A DNA stretch of 64,000 nucleotides from the NCBI RefSeq assembly GCF_003854895.1, contig NZ_CP033966.1:3224001-3288000 (forward strand). Direction: 5' to 3'. Of this stretch, positions 41,518 to 50,896 are shown in pieces. Position numbers and translations under genes: made by a program. The notes beneath the pieces were generated by a model. The model did no database searches, was not told where the DNA came from, and saw nothing but the letters and a program-made list of their open reading frames with translations. How positions within the stretch are numbered: position 1 is the first letter of the stretch; each line of letters opens with the position of its first letter. Origin of the DNA: Pigmentiphaga sp. H8. GTDB lineage: Bacteria; Pseudomonadota; Gammaproteobacteria; Burkholderiales; Burkholderiaceae_B.

Positions 41518-41578
41518 GCACTTGATACCGGCCTGAGCCGGTCTCTACGGGGCTTCGGCCCCGGTGCGACCAAGCATG

Positions 41579-41606
41579 AACCCCGCCTTGTGCGGGGTTC
41601 TTTTTT
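41579..41606 (+). terminator. Porin 1 terminator
   Basis: AACCCCGC / GCGGGGTT stem with a six-T tail. Two smaller hairpins precede it (ACCGG.CTGA.CCGGT near 41527 and CGGGGCTTCGGCCCCG near 41548), so the 3' end of the porin mRNA is well protected. The rest of the 407-bp gap holds the porin 2 promoter block. Confidence 0.88.
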
Positions 41607-41742
41607 GCCTAGTCGACCGTGGTAACTCTCGCCGTGTCTCTTACGTTGCTGGATGTAACACCAATCGTTTCCTGTTGCGCGAACACCGATAAGACCAATT
41701 GGTTTCGACAGAATCGCAACATCTCTGAATATCGCATCAGAT

Positions 41743-41835
41743 TTAACAGTTGGCACTCTTAATCCTTTCTGGTGAAATTTCTTCAGATTTCTTCGCAGCC
41801 TAAGCAGCAACGCCTGGAAATCGGGAATCAGACGG
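41743..41835 (+). promoter_or_regulatory. Conserved porin upstream block, copy 2
   Basis: The counterpart of the 40267-40357 block. Identical elements: TTAAC, TTGGCACTC, CTTTCTGGTGAAAT, AGATTTCTTC, GAAATCG and AGACGG, in the same order and almost the same spacing. It implies common regulation of the two porins, or a recent duplication including the promoter. Confidence 0.55.
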
Positions 41836-41924
41836 CGGCGGCGCGCCGAAGGAGCCGGTCCTGCACCGACCCCGCCGGGACGTCAGCCAACTTGTCGAAT
41901 GTTTTTCAGCTGGAGACCAAGTAA

Positions 41925-42977
41925 ATGAAAAAAACCCTACTCGCGACCGCCCTGCTGGCAGGCTTTGCCGGCACCGCTCATGCACAGAGCTCCGTTACGC
42001 TGTACGGCCTGGTCGATGCGGGCTTCAACTACGCCAAGCGCGACGGTCAGTCCGTCAAGGGCATCGATAGTGGCCTGATGAGCCAATCCCGTTTCGGCAT
42101 GCGCGGTTCGGAAGACTTGGGCAACGGCCTGAAGGCCATCTTCACCCTGGAAAACGGCTTCACGGTGGATAACGGTCAGCAGACCCACGGCCGCCTGTTC
42201 GGCCGCTATGCCTACGTCGGTCTCGAAAGCGCCCAAGCCGGCCGCCTGACCCTGGGCCGCACCACCAACCTGGCCTTCATGTGGGCCGCCGGCGTTGCCA
42301 ACCCCTTCGGCCTGAGCTTCAGCACCGCCAGCATCGGCAGCACCTTCGCCTATAACGACGCCGTCATGGGCGGCGGCCGGGTCAACAATTCGGTCTACTA
42401 CTACAGCCCGTCGTTCTACGGCGTCCAGGCCGGTGTTGGCTACAGCTTCAATGCCTTCGCCAGCCCGAACGGCGAAAGCGAGGCCCCGGGAAGCGGCAAA
42501 AACAACCGCATGATCGACGCCGGCCTGAAGTACGACAACGGCCCGATCAAGGGTGTGTTGACCTATCAGCAAGTGGAATCGCCGCTGCCTGGCACCAAGA
42601 CCTTCCGCAACCTGACCCTGGGTGCGTCGTATGACTTCGGCGTCGTCGCCCTGCACGCCGGCTATGCCAAGGCCAACAACATCACCCCGGCCTTCCTGAA
42701 CGGCTACAACGGCGTCGTCGCCAACGGCGGCCAGTTCTCCAGCGACAGCGCCTACACCATCGGTGCCAGCGCCCCGATCGGCCCCGGCAAGCTGTACGCC
42801 GCCTGGCAAAAGGCCACCAAGTCCAAGGTGAACGGCTGGGCCGTCGGCTATACCTACGACCTGTCCAAGCGGACCAACCTGTATGCGTTCTTCGCCGACA
42901 ACGACGTGCGCAACTTCGACGAAAACCGCGACATGACCTACCGTCAGCTCGCCGTCGGTCTGCAACACCGCTTCTAA
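41925..42977 (+). CDS. Gram-negative general porin (Omp32/OmpC-like), 2
   Basis: A paralogue of porin 1, 350 residues, with a signal peptide ending AGTAHAQSSVTLYG and the same core (LGRTTNLAFMWAAG, terminal LAVGLQHRF). It differs mainly in surface-loop segments, such as the stretch after GYSFN and the region before FSSDSAYTIG. The ATG has the same GGAGACC ribosome site as porin 1, but each gene has its own terminator and upstream block, so they are separate transcription units. Confidence 0.97.
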   Translation: MKKTLLATALLAGFAGTAHAQSSVTLYGLVDAGFNYAKRDGQSVKGIDSGLMSQSRFGMRGSEDLGNGLKAIFTLENGFTVDNGQQTHGRLFGRYAYVGLESAQAGRLTLGRTTNLAFMWAAGVANPFGLSFSTASIGSTFAYNDAVMGGGRVNNSVYYYSPSFYGVQAGVGYSFNAFASPNGESEAPGSGKNNRMIDAGLKYDNGPIKGVLTYQQVESPLPGTKTFRNLTLGASYDFGVVALHAGYAKANNITPAFLNGYNGVVANGGQFSSDSAYTIGASAPIGPGKLYAAWQKATKSKVNGWAVGYTYDLSKRTNLYAFFADNDVRNFDENRDMTYRQLAVGLQHRF

Positions 42978-43033
42978 GAAAAAAGGCCGCTAGGCGGCCC
43001 CTTATGTCGGCAGCCCAGGCTGCCGGCCCTCGC

Positions 43034-43060
43034 ACCCCGGGTCCTGCCCGGGGTTTTTAT
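43034..43060 (+). terminator. Porin 2 terminator
   Basis: ACCCCGGG / CCCGGGGT stem and a TTTTTATTT tail. A further GGCCGC/GCGGCC hairpin lies about 45 bp earlier. Confidence 0.85.
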
Positions 43061-43073
43061 TTGCCTCGCGGGC

Positions 43074-46000
43074 TCAAGCGGTCCAACGGCGCGCGTTGCG
43101 GAACATGCGCATCCACGGCGAGAACTCGCCGCCGCTGTCGCGCTCGCCCCACGAAGCCGGACTCCACGACATCTGCACGTTGCGGAACACCCGCTCGGGG
43201 TGCGGCATCAGGGCGGTGAAGCGGCCGTCCGCCGTGGTGACGCCGGCCAGGCCGCCGGCGCTGCCATTGGGGTTGTAGGGATAGGCCTCGGTCGGCTTGC
43301 CGGCGTGATCGACGAAGCGCATGGCGGCCAGCGCCGCGTCGGCCTTGCCCTGCTGCGAGAAGTCGGCATAGCCTTCGCCGTGGGAAACGGCGATGGGCAT
43401 GCGCGAGCCGGCCATGCCGTCGAAGAAGATGGACGGCGACTCGGGGATCTCGACCAGCGAGAAGCGGGCCTCGAATTTTTCCGACCGATTGCGCGTGAAG
43501 CGCGGCCAGTCCTGGGCCCCCGGAATCATGGGCGCCAGCGCTGCCAGCATCTGGCAGCCGTTGCACACGCCCAGCGCGAAGGTGTCGCCGCGGCCGAAGT
43601 AGGCCGCGAACATGTCGGCCAGCACCGCGTTGTACTGAATGGTCTTGGCCCAGCCCTCGCCGGCGCCCAGCACGTCGCCGTAGCTGAAGCCGCCGACGGC
43701 GACCAGCCCCTTGAAGCTGGACAGGTCGATGCGTCCGCTCAGCAGGTCGGTCATGTGCACGTCCCACGACTCGAAACCGGCACGGTCGAAGGCATAGGCC
43801 ATCTCGACCTGGCTGTTGCAGCCCTGCTCGCGCAGGATGGCCATGCGCGGACGCGCGCCGGTGGCGATCATGGGGGCGGCAATGTCTTCCTGCGGATCGA
43901 AATCGACCTTGGGCGACAGGCCAGGGTCGGCGACGTCGTCCCACAGGTCGAACTCGGCCTGCGCGCAGTCGGGATTGTCGCGCAGCGCCATGATGCGGCG
44001 GCTGACCTCGCTCCAGGCCTTGCCGAGTTCGGCACGCGGCTTGCCCCAGATCTTGCGGGCATCGCGGTAGAACTCGATCTCGTCGCGGTCGTTGGGTTCG
44101 CCGATCACGTGCGAGTGGGCCGACAGGCCGGCGCCGCGCAGCACTTCCATCACGGCATCGCGGCTGGCGGCGGGCACCTGGATGACGGCACCCGCCTCTT
44201 CCGAGAACAGCGCCTTGACGGTCAGTTCGTCGCGCTGCACGGCGACCTGTTCCGGCCGGATCTTGAAGTCGCCCCAATCCGCGGCATACGGATCCAGGGT
44301 CAGCATGTCCAGGTTGATCGACAGGCCGGTATGGCCGGCGAAGGCCATTTCGCACAGCGTGGCGAACAGGCCGCCGTCGGAACGGTCATGGTAGGCCAGG
44401 ATCACGCCGCTGTCGGCCAGGGTACGGATCGCGGCGAAGAAGGCACGCAGGTCGTCGGGGACGTCGATGTCGGGGGCCTGCTGGCCGACCTGGCCGATGA
44501 CCTGGGCCAGTACGGAACCGCCCAGGCGGTGCTTGCCGCGCCCCAGGTCGACCAGGATCAGGGTCGTGTCGCCCTGGTCGGTGCGCAATTGCGGCGTAAG
44601 GGTCTTGCGCACGTCGTCCACCGGCGCGAAGGCGGTGACGATAAGAGACACCGGCGCCACCACGCGGCGCTGTTCGCCGTTCTCGTCCCAGGCCGTGCGC
44701 ATGGACAGGGAATCCTTGCCCACGGGAATGGACAGCCCGACGCGCTGGCACAGCGCGCTGACCGCGCTGACGGTGTCGTACAGCGCCGCGTCCTGGCCGG
44801 GCTCGCCGCAGGCGGCCATCCAGTTGGCGGACATCTTGACGTCTTCGATCCGGACCACGGGCGCCGCCACCAGGTTGGTGATGGCTTCGGCCACGGCCAT
44901 GCGGCCCGAGGCCGGGGCGTCGATGACGGCCAGCGGAGTGCGCTCGCCCATGGCCATCGCTTCGCCGCGCGTGCCGCTGTAGTCAGCCAGCGTGACCGCG
45001 CAGTCGGCCACCGGCACCTGCCACGGCCCGACCATCTGGTCGCGCGAGGACAAGCCGCCCACCGTGCGGTCGCCGATGGTGATCAGGAAGGTCTTGTTGG
45101 CGACCGTGGGATGGCGCAGCACGCGCAGGGCCACGTCGTCCAGCTCCAGGCCGACCACGTCCATGGATTCGCCGGCGCCGGACTGGCGCGCGACGTCGCG
45201 CTCCATGCGTGGGGGCTTGCCCAGGATGACGTCGACCGGCACGTCCACTGGACGCGAGGTCCGGGCCCAGTCGGCGGCGGCGACATCGCCCGCCGCGAAG
45301 CCCTCGCCATCGACCACGCGCAACTGGCGCTGCTCGGTGGCCACGCCCACGACGGCATAGGGGCAGCGCTCGCGGCGTGCCAGCGCGTCGAAGCGCTCGA
45401 GGTCCTGCGGCAGGATGGCCAGCACGTAGCGCTCCTGCGACTCATTGCACCAGATCTCGGCCGGCGACAGGCCCGACTCTTCGAGCTGGACGTTGCGCAG
45501 GTCGAATATGGCGCCGCGCCCGGCGCCGTCCACCAGTTCGGGGAAGGCATTCGAGAGGCCGCCCGCGCCCACGTCGTGGATGGACTGGATGGGATTGTCG
45601 GCACCAAGCTGCCAGCAGCGGTCGATGACCTCCTGCGCGCGGCGCTCGATCTCGGGGTTGCCGCGCTGGACGGAATCGAAATCCAGGTCGGCGGTATTGC
45701 TGCCCACGCCCATGCTGGAGGCGGCACCGCCGCCCATGCCGATGCGCATGCCGGGCCCGCCCAGCTGGATCAGCAGCGAACCGGGCGGCAGGTCGTTCTT
45801 GTGGGTCAGGCCGTCGTCGATGCTGCCCAGGCCGCCGGCGATCATGATGGGCTTGTGGTAGCCCCAGCGCACGCCGCCCGCCGTCTGCTCGAAGGTCCGG
45901 AAATAGCCCAGCAGGTTGGGCCGGCCGAATTCATTGTTGAACGCGGCACCGCCTATGGGGCCTTCGATCATGATGGACAGGGGCGAGGCGATGCGGTCGG

Positions 46001-47102
46001 GTGCGCCGTGGCCGTCGTGTTCCCAGGGCTCGAGGGCGTCGTCGAAACGCAGGTGCGACACCGTGAAGCCGGTCAGGCCCGCCTTGGGCTTGGAGCCTCG
46101 ACCGGTCGCGCCCTCGTCGCGTATTTCGCCGCCCGCGCCGGTCGAAGCGCCAGGGAAAGGCGAAATGGCCGTGGGGTGGTTGTGCGTCTCGACCTTCATC
46201 AAGGTGTGGACCGTCGCTTCGCGGCGGCCGTACACCTGGCCTTCGGTACCGGGCTGCACATGGAAGCGCTCCGCCCCGCCCCCGGCCATGACGGCGGCGT
46301 TGTCGGAATAGGCCACCACGGTGCCTTCCGGCTGCGCCTTGTGCGTGGCACGGATCATGCCGAACAGGGTCTCGGACTGCGGCTGGCCGTCGATGACCCA
46401 CTGGGCGTTGAAGATCTTGTGGCGGCAATGTTCGCTGTTGGCCTGGGCGAACATCATCAGTTCCACGTCGGTCGGGTTCCGCCCGAGGCCGTTGAAGGCC
46501 TCGACCAGGTAGTCGATCTCGTCGTCGGACAGCGCCAGTCCCATGCTGCGGTTGGCCGCCACCAGCGCCGGCGCGCCCTCGGCCAGCAGGGGCACGGTCT
46601 GCATGGGCTTGCCGGCCAGGGTCGCGAACAGCGGGGCGCCGTCGAAGGCGCCGTCGACCACGGTCTCGGTCATGCGGTCGTGCAACGCGCCGGCCAGCGC
46701 GGCCAGGTCGTCCGCCGACAGCGACTTGGCGCCGCCCAGCAGGCCCCGCTTCGGGACCACCGTGTACGCGACGGCCCGTTCTATCCTGCGCACCTGCGCC
46801 AGCCCGCAGTTGTGGGCGATGTCGGTGGCCTTGCTGGCCCAGGGCGAAACCGTGCCCAGGCGCGGCACGACCAGCAGTTCCAGCCCTTGCTGGGCCTCGG
46901 GGGCCGGATCGCCGTAGCGCAGCAGGCCCTCCAGACGCTGGCGGTCATCGGCGGCCAGGTCGCCCTCGACGGCGACGAAATGCACGAACCGGGCCGAGAC
47001 ATCCGCCACCGAGGCATTCAGGGCCTGGAGGCGGCGCAACAGGCGGTCGCGGCGGAACGAGGAAAGGGCGAGGGGGCCGGAGAGGCGCAGGATGGAGGCC
47101 AC
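43074..47102 (-). CDS. purL: Phosphoribosylformylglycinamidine synthase PurL
   Basis: The large single-chain FGAM synthase of purine synthesis (FGAR + ATP + glutamine to FGAM), 1342 residues, the proteobacterial long form. It has an N-terminal PurS-like domain, two AIRS-type ATPase halves (KVETHNHPTAISPFPGAS near 290; DGGLFATLCEMAF later) and a C-terminal glutaminase (REQGCNSQVEMAYAFDRAG, nucleophile Cys in LGVCNGCQML, HPERVFRN triad region). It is convergent with the porins and divergent from the DadA-like gene. A 1320-codon antisense frame opposite it is a GC shadow. Confidence 0.98.
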   Translation of the reverse strand: MASILRLSGPLALSSFRRDRLLRRLQALNASVADVSARFVHFVAVEGDLAADDRQRLEGLLRYGDPAPEAQQGLELLVVPRLGTVSPWASKATDIAHNCGLAQVRRIERAVAYTVVPKRGLLGGAKSLSADDLAALAGALHDRMTETVVDGAFDGAPLFATLAGKPMQTVPLLAEGAPALVAANRSMGLALSDDEIDYLVEAFNGLGRNPTDVELMMFAQANSEHCRHKIFNAQWVIDGQPQSETLFGMIRATHKAQPEGTVVAYSDNAAVMAGGGAERFHVQPGTEGQVYGRREATVHTLMKVETHNHPTAISPFPGASTGAGGEIRDEGATGRGSKPKAGLTGFTVSHLRFDDALEPWEHDGHGAPDRIASPLSIMIEGPIGGAAFNNEFGRPNLLGYFRTFEQTAGGVRWGYHKPIMIAGGLGSIDDGLTHKNDLPPGSLLIQLGGPGMRIGMGGGAASSMGVGSNTADLDFDSVQRGNPEIERRAQEVIDRCWQLGADNPIQSIHDVGAGGLSNAFPELVDGAGRGAIFDLRNVQLEESGLSPAEIWCNESQERYVLAILPQDLERFDALARRERCPYAVVGVATEQRQLRVVDGEGFAAGDVAAADWARTSRPVDVPVDVILGKPPRMERDVARQSGAGESMDVVGLELDDVALRVLRHPTVANKTFLITIGDRTVGGLSSRDQMVGPWQVPVADCAVTLADYSGTRGEAMAMGERTPLAVIDAPASGRMAVAEAITNLVAAPVVRIEDVKMSANWMAACGEPGQDAALYDTVSAVSALCQRVGLSIPVGKDSLSMRTAWDENGEQRRVVAPVSLIVTAFAPVDDVRKTLTPQLRTDQGDTTLILVDLGRGKHRLGGSVLAQVIGQVGQQAPDIDVPDDLRAFFAAIRTLADSGVILAYHDRSDGGLFATLCEMAFAGHTGLSINLDMLTLDPYAADWGDFKIRPEQVAVQRDELTVKALFSEEAGAVIQVPAASRDAVMEVLRGAGLSAHSHVIGEPNDRDEIEFYRDARKIWGKPRAELGKAWSEVSRRIMALRDNPDCAQAEFDLWDDVADPGLSPKVDFDPQEDIAAPMIATGARPRMAILREQGCNSQVEMAYAFDRAGFESWDVHMTDLLSGRIDLSSFKGLVAVGGFSYGDVLGAGEGWAKTIQYNAVLADMFAAYFGRGDTFALGVCNGCQMLAALAPMIPGAQDWPRFTRNRSEKFEARFSLVEIPESPSIFFDGMAGSRMPIAVSHGEGYADFSQQGKADAALAAMRFVDHAGKPTEAYPYNPNGSAGGLAGVTTADGRFTALMPHPERVFRNVQMSWSPASWGERDSGGEFSPWMRMFRNARRWTA

Positions 47103-47307
47103 GATAAGCGAGCTGGAAGCCGAGGAAAGGAGGGAGAAAACGCGAGAAAAGCGCGTGACTAGCCGTGATTTTACTTCGTACCGGGGGATCGGGAAAAACC
47201 ACGAGCGAATACCCGCCCTCCCCGCTTAAAATCCGGTGCCCGTTCCCCGGAATGCCCTCGCGTCCCGGCGGGAAAACGGGCTCGACCAGAAGAAGCGACC
47301 AGACCCC

Positions 47308-48579
47308 ATGCGTGTGATTGTGATCGGTGCCGGCATCGTCGGTGTGTGCACCGCCTATTGGCTCAACCGGCACGGCATGCAGGTAACCGTCGTCGACCGC
47401 CGCAGCGGCGTCGCCCAGGAATCGAGCTTCGGCAACGCGGGCATCCTGGCCGCCGACTACGCGGCCCCGTGGGCCGCCCCGGGCATGCCCGCCCGCGTGC
47501 TGGCCCATCTGTTCAAGAGCGAGGCGCCGGTGGCGCTGCGCGCCTCGCTGGACCCGGCGCTGTGGAAATGGCTGGTGAAGTGGCTGGGCCAGTGCCGGGC
47601 GGAACGCTATGCCGCCAACAAGCGCACGATGCAGCGCGTGGCCCGCTACAGCCGCGCCCAACTGGCCGCGCTGCGCGAAGAATACGGCTTCGAGTACGAA
47701 CGCCGCATCGGCTACCTGCAGTTGCTGCGCACCCAGCGCGACGTGGACGCGACGCTGGCCACCCGCCAGATCCTCCAGGAAAGCGGCATCGCCCACCAGT
47801 TGCTGAGCCCGGAGGAAGCCACGGCGATGGACGTCCACCTGCAGGACGCCGTCCACGTCGGCACGCCGCTGGCAGGCGCCATCCACTATCCGGACGACGA
47901 GTCGGGCAACTGCCCGCTGTTCGCCCGGCTGCTGGCGGCCGAATGCGAACGGCGTGGCGTCGAGTTCGTGTTCAACACCGTCGCCCAGCCCGTGCAGAAC
48001 GCCGGCGGCATCGTCGCCGGCGTGCGCCTGCAGGATGGCCGCACGCTATCGGCGCAGGCGGTTGTCGTGGCCTCGGGCAGCGACGCCGGGGAGTGGCTGG
48101 GCCGGCTGGGCGTGCGCGTGCCGGTCTACCCGGTGCGGGGCTATGCCGCCAACCTCCCCCTGCGCAACGACGTCATCGGTCCGCGCCGCGCCTTCGTGGA
48201 CGAAACCTATCGCGTGACGGTAACGCCGCTCGGCCAGCGCCTGCGCGTCGCCGGCACGGCCGAGCTGGGCTGGCGCGGCCCGGCCCTGCGCGACAAGGCC
48301 CTGCGCACGCTGGTCAAGGCGGCTCAGGACTGGATGCCGGGCATGCTGGATTTCTCGCGCGCGACCTGGTGGGCCGGCACCCGGCCCATGACGCCGGACG
48401 GCCCGCCGGTACTCGGCGCCACCCGGCTGCCCGGGCTGTACCTGAACGTCGGCCACGGTTCGCAGGGATGGAGCATGGCGGCGGGCACGGGGCGCATCGT
48501 CGCCGACCTGGTCGCCGGCCGGACGCCGGAGATCGAACTGGACGGGTTGGACATCGGCCGCTACGCGCGCAAGAATTAG
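47308..48579 (+). CDS. FAD-dependent D-amino-acid dehydrogenase (DadA-like)
   Basis: A DAO-fold flavoprotein of 423 residues oxidising D-amino acids, probably feeding electrons to the respiratory chain. The ATG at 47308 starts MRVIVIGAGIVGVCTAYWL, so the FAD-binding GxGxxG is right at the N-terminus; the longer frame to 47236 adds unrelated residues. Other marks are SSFGNAGILAADYAAPW and the C-terminal NVGHGSQGWSMAAGTGR. It sits 3 bp before nnr. DadA is the closest family, but the substrate is not proved. Confidence 0.88.
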   Translation: MRVIVIGAGIVGVCTAYWLNRHGMQVTVVDRRSGVAQESSFGNAGILAADYAAPWAAPGMPARVLAHLFKSEAPVALRASLDPALWKWLVKWLGQCRAERYAANKRTMQRVARYSRAQLAALREEYGFEYERRIGYLQLLRTQRDVDATLATRQILQESGIAHQLLSPEEATAMDVHLQDAVHVGTPLAGAIHYPDDESGNCPLFARLLAAECERRGVEFVFNTVAQPVQNAGGIVAGVRLQDGRTLSAQAVVVASGSDAGEWLGRLGVRVPVYPVRGYAANLPLRNDVIGPRRAFVDETYRVTVTPLGQRLRVAGTAELGWRGPALRDKALRTLVKAAQDWMPGMLDFSRATWWAGTRPMTPDGPPVLGATRLPGLYLNVGHGSQGWSMAAGTGRIVADLVAGRTPEIELDGLDIGRYARKN

Positions 48580-48582
48580 CGC

Positions 48583-50109
48583 ATGGATCCCTACCCGCAC
48601 CGGCTGCTGCGCACCCCCGCCATCAGGCTGATCGAACGCGAGGCGCAGGCCGCGCTGCCGCCCCACACCCTTATGCGGCGAGCCGCCGGCGCGGCGGCCG
48701 CACTCATCGCCGAACGCTGGCCCGGGCACGCGATCGACCTGCTGTGCGGCCCCGGCAACAATGGCGGCGACGGTTTGATGCTGGCCGCGCTGCTGCACCA
48801 GGCCGGCCGCCAGGTCCGCGTCTGGGCGCTGTCGGCCGGCAAGCGGCCGCCCGACGCCGAACAGGCCTGGCAGGAATTGCCCGCGGGCCTGTTGCAGGCT
48901 GGCGAACCCGATGCCCGCGACCTGCCCGATCCGTCGCGCACGCTGATCGTCGATGCGTTGTTCGGCATCGGGCTCTCGCGCCCCCTGCCCGAGACCGCGC
49001 AGCGATGGGCGGCCTGGGCCGCGCGGCAGGGATCGCCTATCCTGGCGCTGGATGCTCCCAGCGGACTCGACACCGACACCGGCGGCGCGCAGCCGGGCAC
49101 CGTCGTGGCCCGCCACACCCTGACCTTCATCGCCGACAAGCCCGGACTCCACACGCGTGCCGGCCGCGATCATGCCGGCACGGTCAGCGTCGCCGACCTG
49201 GAACTGGAGGCCGGCATCGCCCGCCATGCCCAGCGGCCCCACGGCGGCCTGCTCGTGCGGCAGGCCGACTGCGCGGCACTGTTCCGCCCCCGGCAGCAGG
49301 ACAGCCATAAGGGCAGTTTCGGCACGCTGGCCATCCTGGCCGGCGCCCCCGGCATGACCGGCGCGGCCTTGCTGGCCGCCCGCGCGGCCCTGTACGGCGG
49401 TGCCGGCAAGATCCTGGTCGGGCTGGCCGAATCGGCGCCGCTGGCGCTGCCCTGCGACCCGCAGCATCCCGAGCTCATGCTGCGCGATGCAGAACGACTG
49501 CTGGATCATGCCGCGCGGCTGGGCGTCAGCGGCTGGGTCGCGGGCTGCGGCTTGGGCACCGATGCCGGCGCCGAGCGCTGGCTCGGACGGCTGCTGGCCG
49601 AGGCGCCCGCCTCGGCCCCCATGGTGCTGGATGCCGATGCGCTGGTCCTGCTGGGCGCGCTGCCCGACCTGGCCCGCGCCCTGGCGGCCCGCGGCGGCCC
49701 CGCGGTACTGACCCCGCATCCACGCGAAGCCGCCCGCATGCTGGGTCTCTCGACCGACGACGTGCAGGCGGACCGCATCGAGGCCGCCCGCGAACTGGCC
49801 GCGCGTTATCGCGCCTGGGTGGTTCTGAAGGGCGCAGGCAGCATCGTGAGCGGGCCGCATGGCGCCTGGAGCATCAATGACAGCGGCAATGCCGGGCTGG
49901 CGACCGCCGGCACCGGCGACGTGCTGGCCGGCATGTTGGGCGCGCTGCTGGCGCAAGGCCTGGAAACGGGCGAAGCCGCGCGGGCCGGTGTCTGGCTACA
50001 CGGCGCCGCCGCCGATGAGCTCGTGGCGCGCGGCATCGGCCCGATCGGCCTGACGGCCAGCGAAATCGCGCCCGCCGCGCGCGACCTGCGCAATCGCGGC
50101 GGACGCTGA
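48583..50109 (+). CDS. nnr: Bifunctional NAD(P)H-hydrate epimerase / ADP-dependent dehydratase
   Basis: A two-domain metabolite-repair enzyme restoring damaged NAD(P)H hydrates, 508 residues. The N-terminal epimerase (1-215) shows GPGNNGGDGLMLAALL and LDAPSGLDTDTG. The C-terminal ATP/ADP-dependent dehydratase (225-508) shows SHKGSFGTLAILAG, LTPHPREAARMLG and NAGLATAGTGDVLAGMLGALL. It is probably co-transcribed with the DadA-like gene just upstream. Confidence 0.95.
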   Translation: MDPYPHRLLRTPAIRLIEREAQAALPPHTLMRRAAGAAAALIAERWPGHAIDLLCGPGNNGGDGLMLAALLHQAGRQVRVWALSAGKRPPDAEQAWQELPAGLLQAGEPDARDLPDPSRTLIVDALFGIGLSRPLPETAQRWAAWAARQGSPILALDAPSGLDTDTGGAQPGTVVARHTLTFIADKPGLHTRAGRDHAGTVSVADLELEAGIARHAQRPHGGLLVRQADCAALFRPRQQDSHKGSFGTLAILAGAPGMTGAALLAARAALYGGAGKILVGLAESAPLALPCDPQHPELMLRDAERLLDHAARLGVSGWVAGCGLGTDAGAERWLGRLLAEAPASAPMVLDADALVLLGALPDLARALAARGGPAVLTPHPREAARMLGLSTDDVQADRIEAARELAARYRAWVVLKGAGSIVSGPHGAWSINDSGNAGLATAGTGDVLAGMLGALLAQGLETGEAARAGVWLHGAAADELVARGIGPIGLTASEIAPAARDLRNRGGR

Positions 50110-50130
50110 CCCGCGCGGCGGGCGTTCAGT

Positions 50131-50868
50131 TCAGGATACGTCGCCGGCCGAATCGTGCACCAGGCGCCCGCCGGCCACCACCAACTGGCGTGCGCAGCGC
50201 TGCGCCAGCTTCGCATCGTGCGTGACCAGCAGCAAGGTCGTGCCCCGCTCGCGGTGCAATTCGAACATCAGGTCGATGACGGCCTCGCCGGTGGCCGAAT
50301 CCAGGCTGCCCGTGGGTTCGTCGGCGAACAGCAGCTCCGGCTCCACCACGAAGGCCCGCGCCAGGGACACCCTCTGCTGCTCCCCGCCCGACAAGGTCCG
50401 CGGATAATGGCGCAGGCGCGCGCCCAGGCCCACCCGCTCCAGCATGGCCGTGGCCGCGGCGCGCGCATCGCGGCCCGCCAATTCGAGCGGCAGCATGACG
50501 TTCTCGAGCGCGGTCAGGTGGGGCAGCAACTGGAACGACTGGAAGACGAAGCCCACGTGGCGCGCCCGCAGGCCGGCCCGCTGGTCCTCGTCCAGCGCGA
50601 ACAGGTCGCGGCCGGCCAGGTGCACCGATCCGGAGGTCGGCACGTCCAGCCCGGCCAGCAGGCCCAGCAGCGTCGACTTGCCCGACCCCGAACTCCCGGT
50701 GATGGCCACGGTCTCTCCGAAGGCCACCGTAAAATCGACCGCGTCGAGAATGGCGAGCTCGCCGCTCGAATCGGCCACCCGCTTGGTCAGCGATCGCACA
50801 GCGATGGCCGGCTGGTCGGCAGGCGTGGCCGCGGGCTGGCTCGCGGCGGATCGGGTCGGTCCCGTCAT
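50131..50868 (-). CDS. ABC transporter ATP-binding protein (YbbA/LolD-like)
   Basis: A 245-residue ATPase of the MacB/LolD/YbbA class. Walker A GSSGSGKSTLLGLLAG, Q-loop FVFQSFQLLPHLTALENV, signature LSGGEQQRVSLARA and Walker B LLFADEPTGSLDSATG are intact. The ATG at 50868 is preferred; a second ATG at 50898 would overlap the divergent tesA start codon. No permease gene is adjacent. The divergent arrangement with tesA matches the ybbA/tesA pairing known in proteobacteria. Confidence 0.9.
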   Translation of the reverse strand: MTGPTRSAASQPAATPADQPAIAVRSLTKRVADSSGELAILDAVDFTVAFGETVAITGSSGSGKSTLLGLLAGLDVPTSGSVHLAGRDLFALDEDQRAGLRARHVGFVFQSFQLLPHLTALENVMLPLELAGRDARAAATAMLERVGLGARLRHYPRTLSGGEQQRVSLARAFVVEPELLFADEPTGSLDSATGEAVIDLMFELHRERGTTLLLVTHDAKLAQRCARQLVVAGGRLVHDSAGDVS

Positions 50869-50896
50869 GATTGGATCGCTGGAAGAAAGGAAAGAC

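Noticed and set aside
43200..47162. A 1320-codon plus-strand frame opposite purL
   Set aside because: purL on the minus strand is complete and has all motifs; long antisense frames are expected at this GC content.
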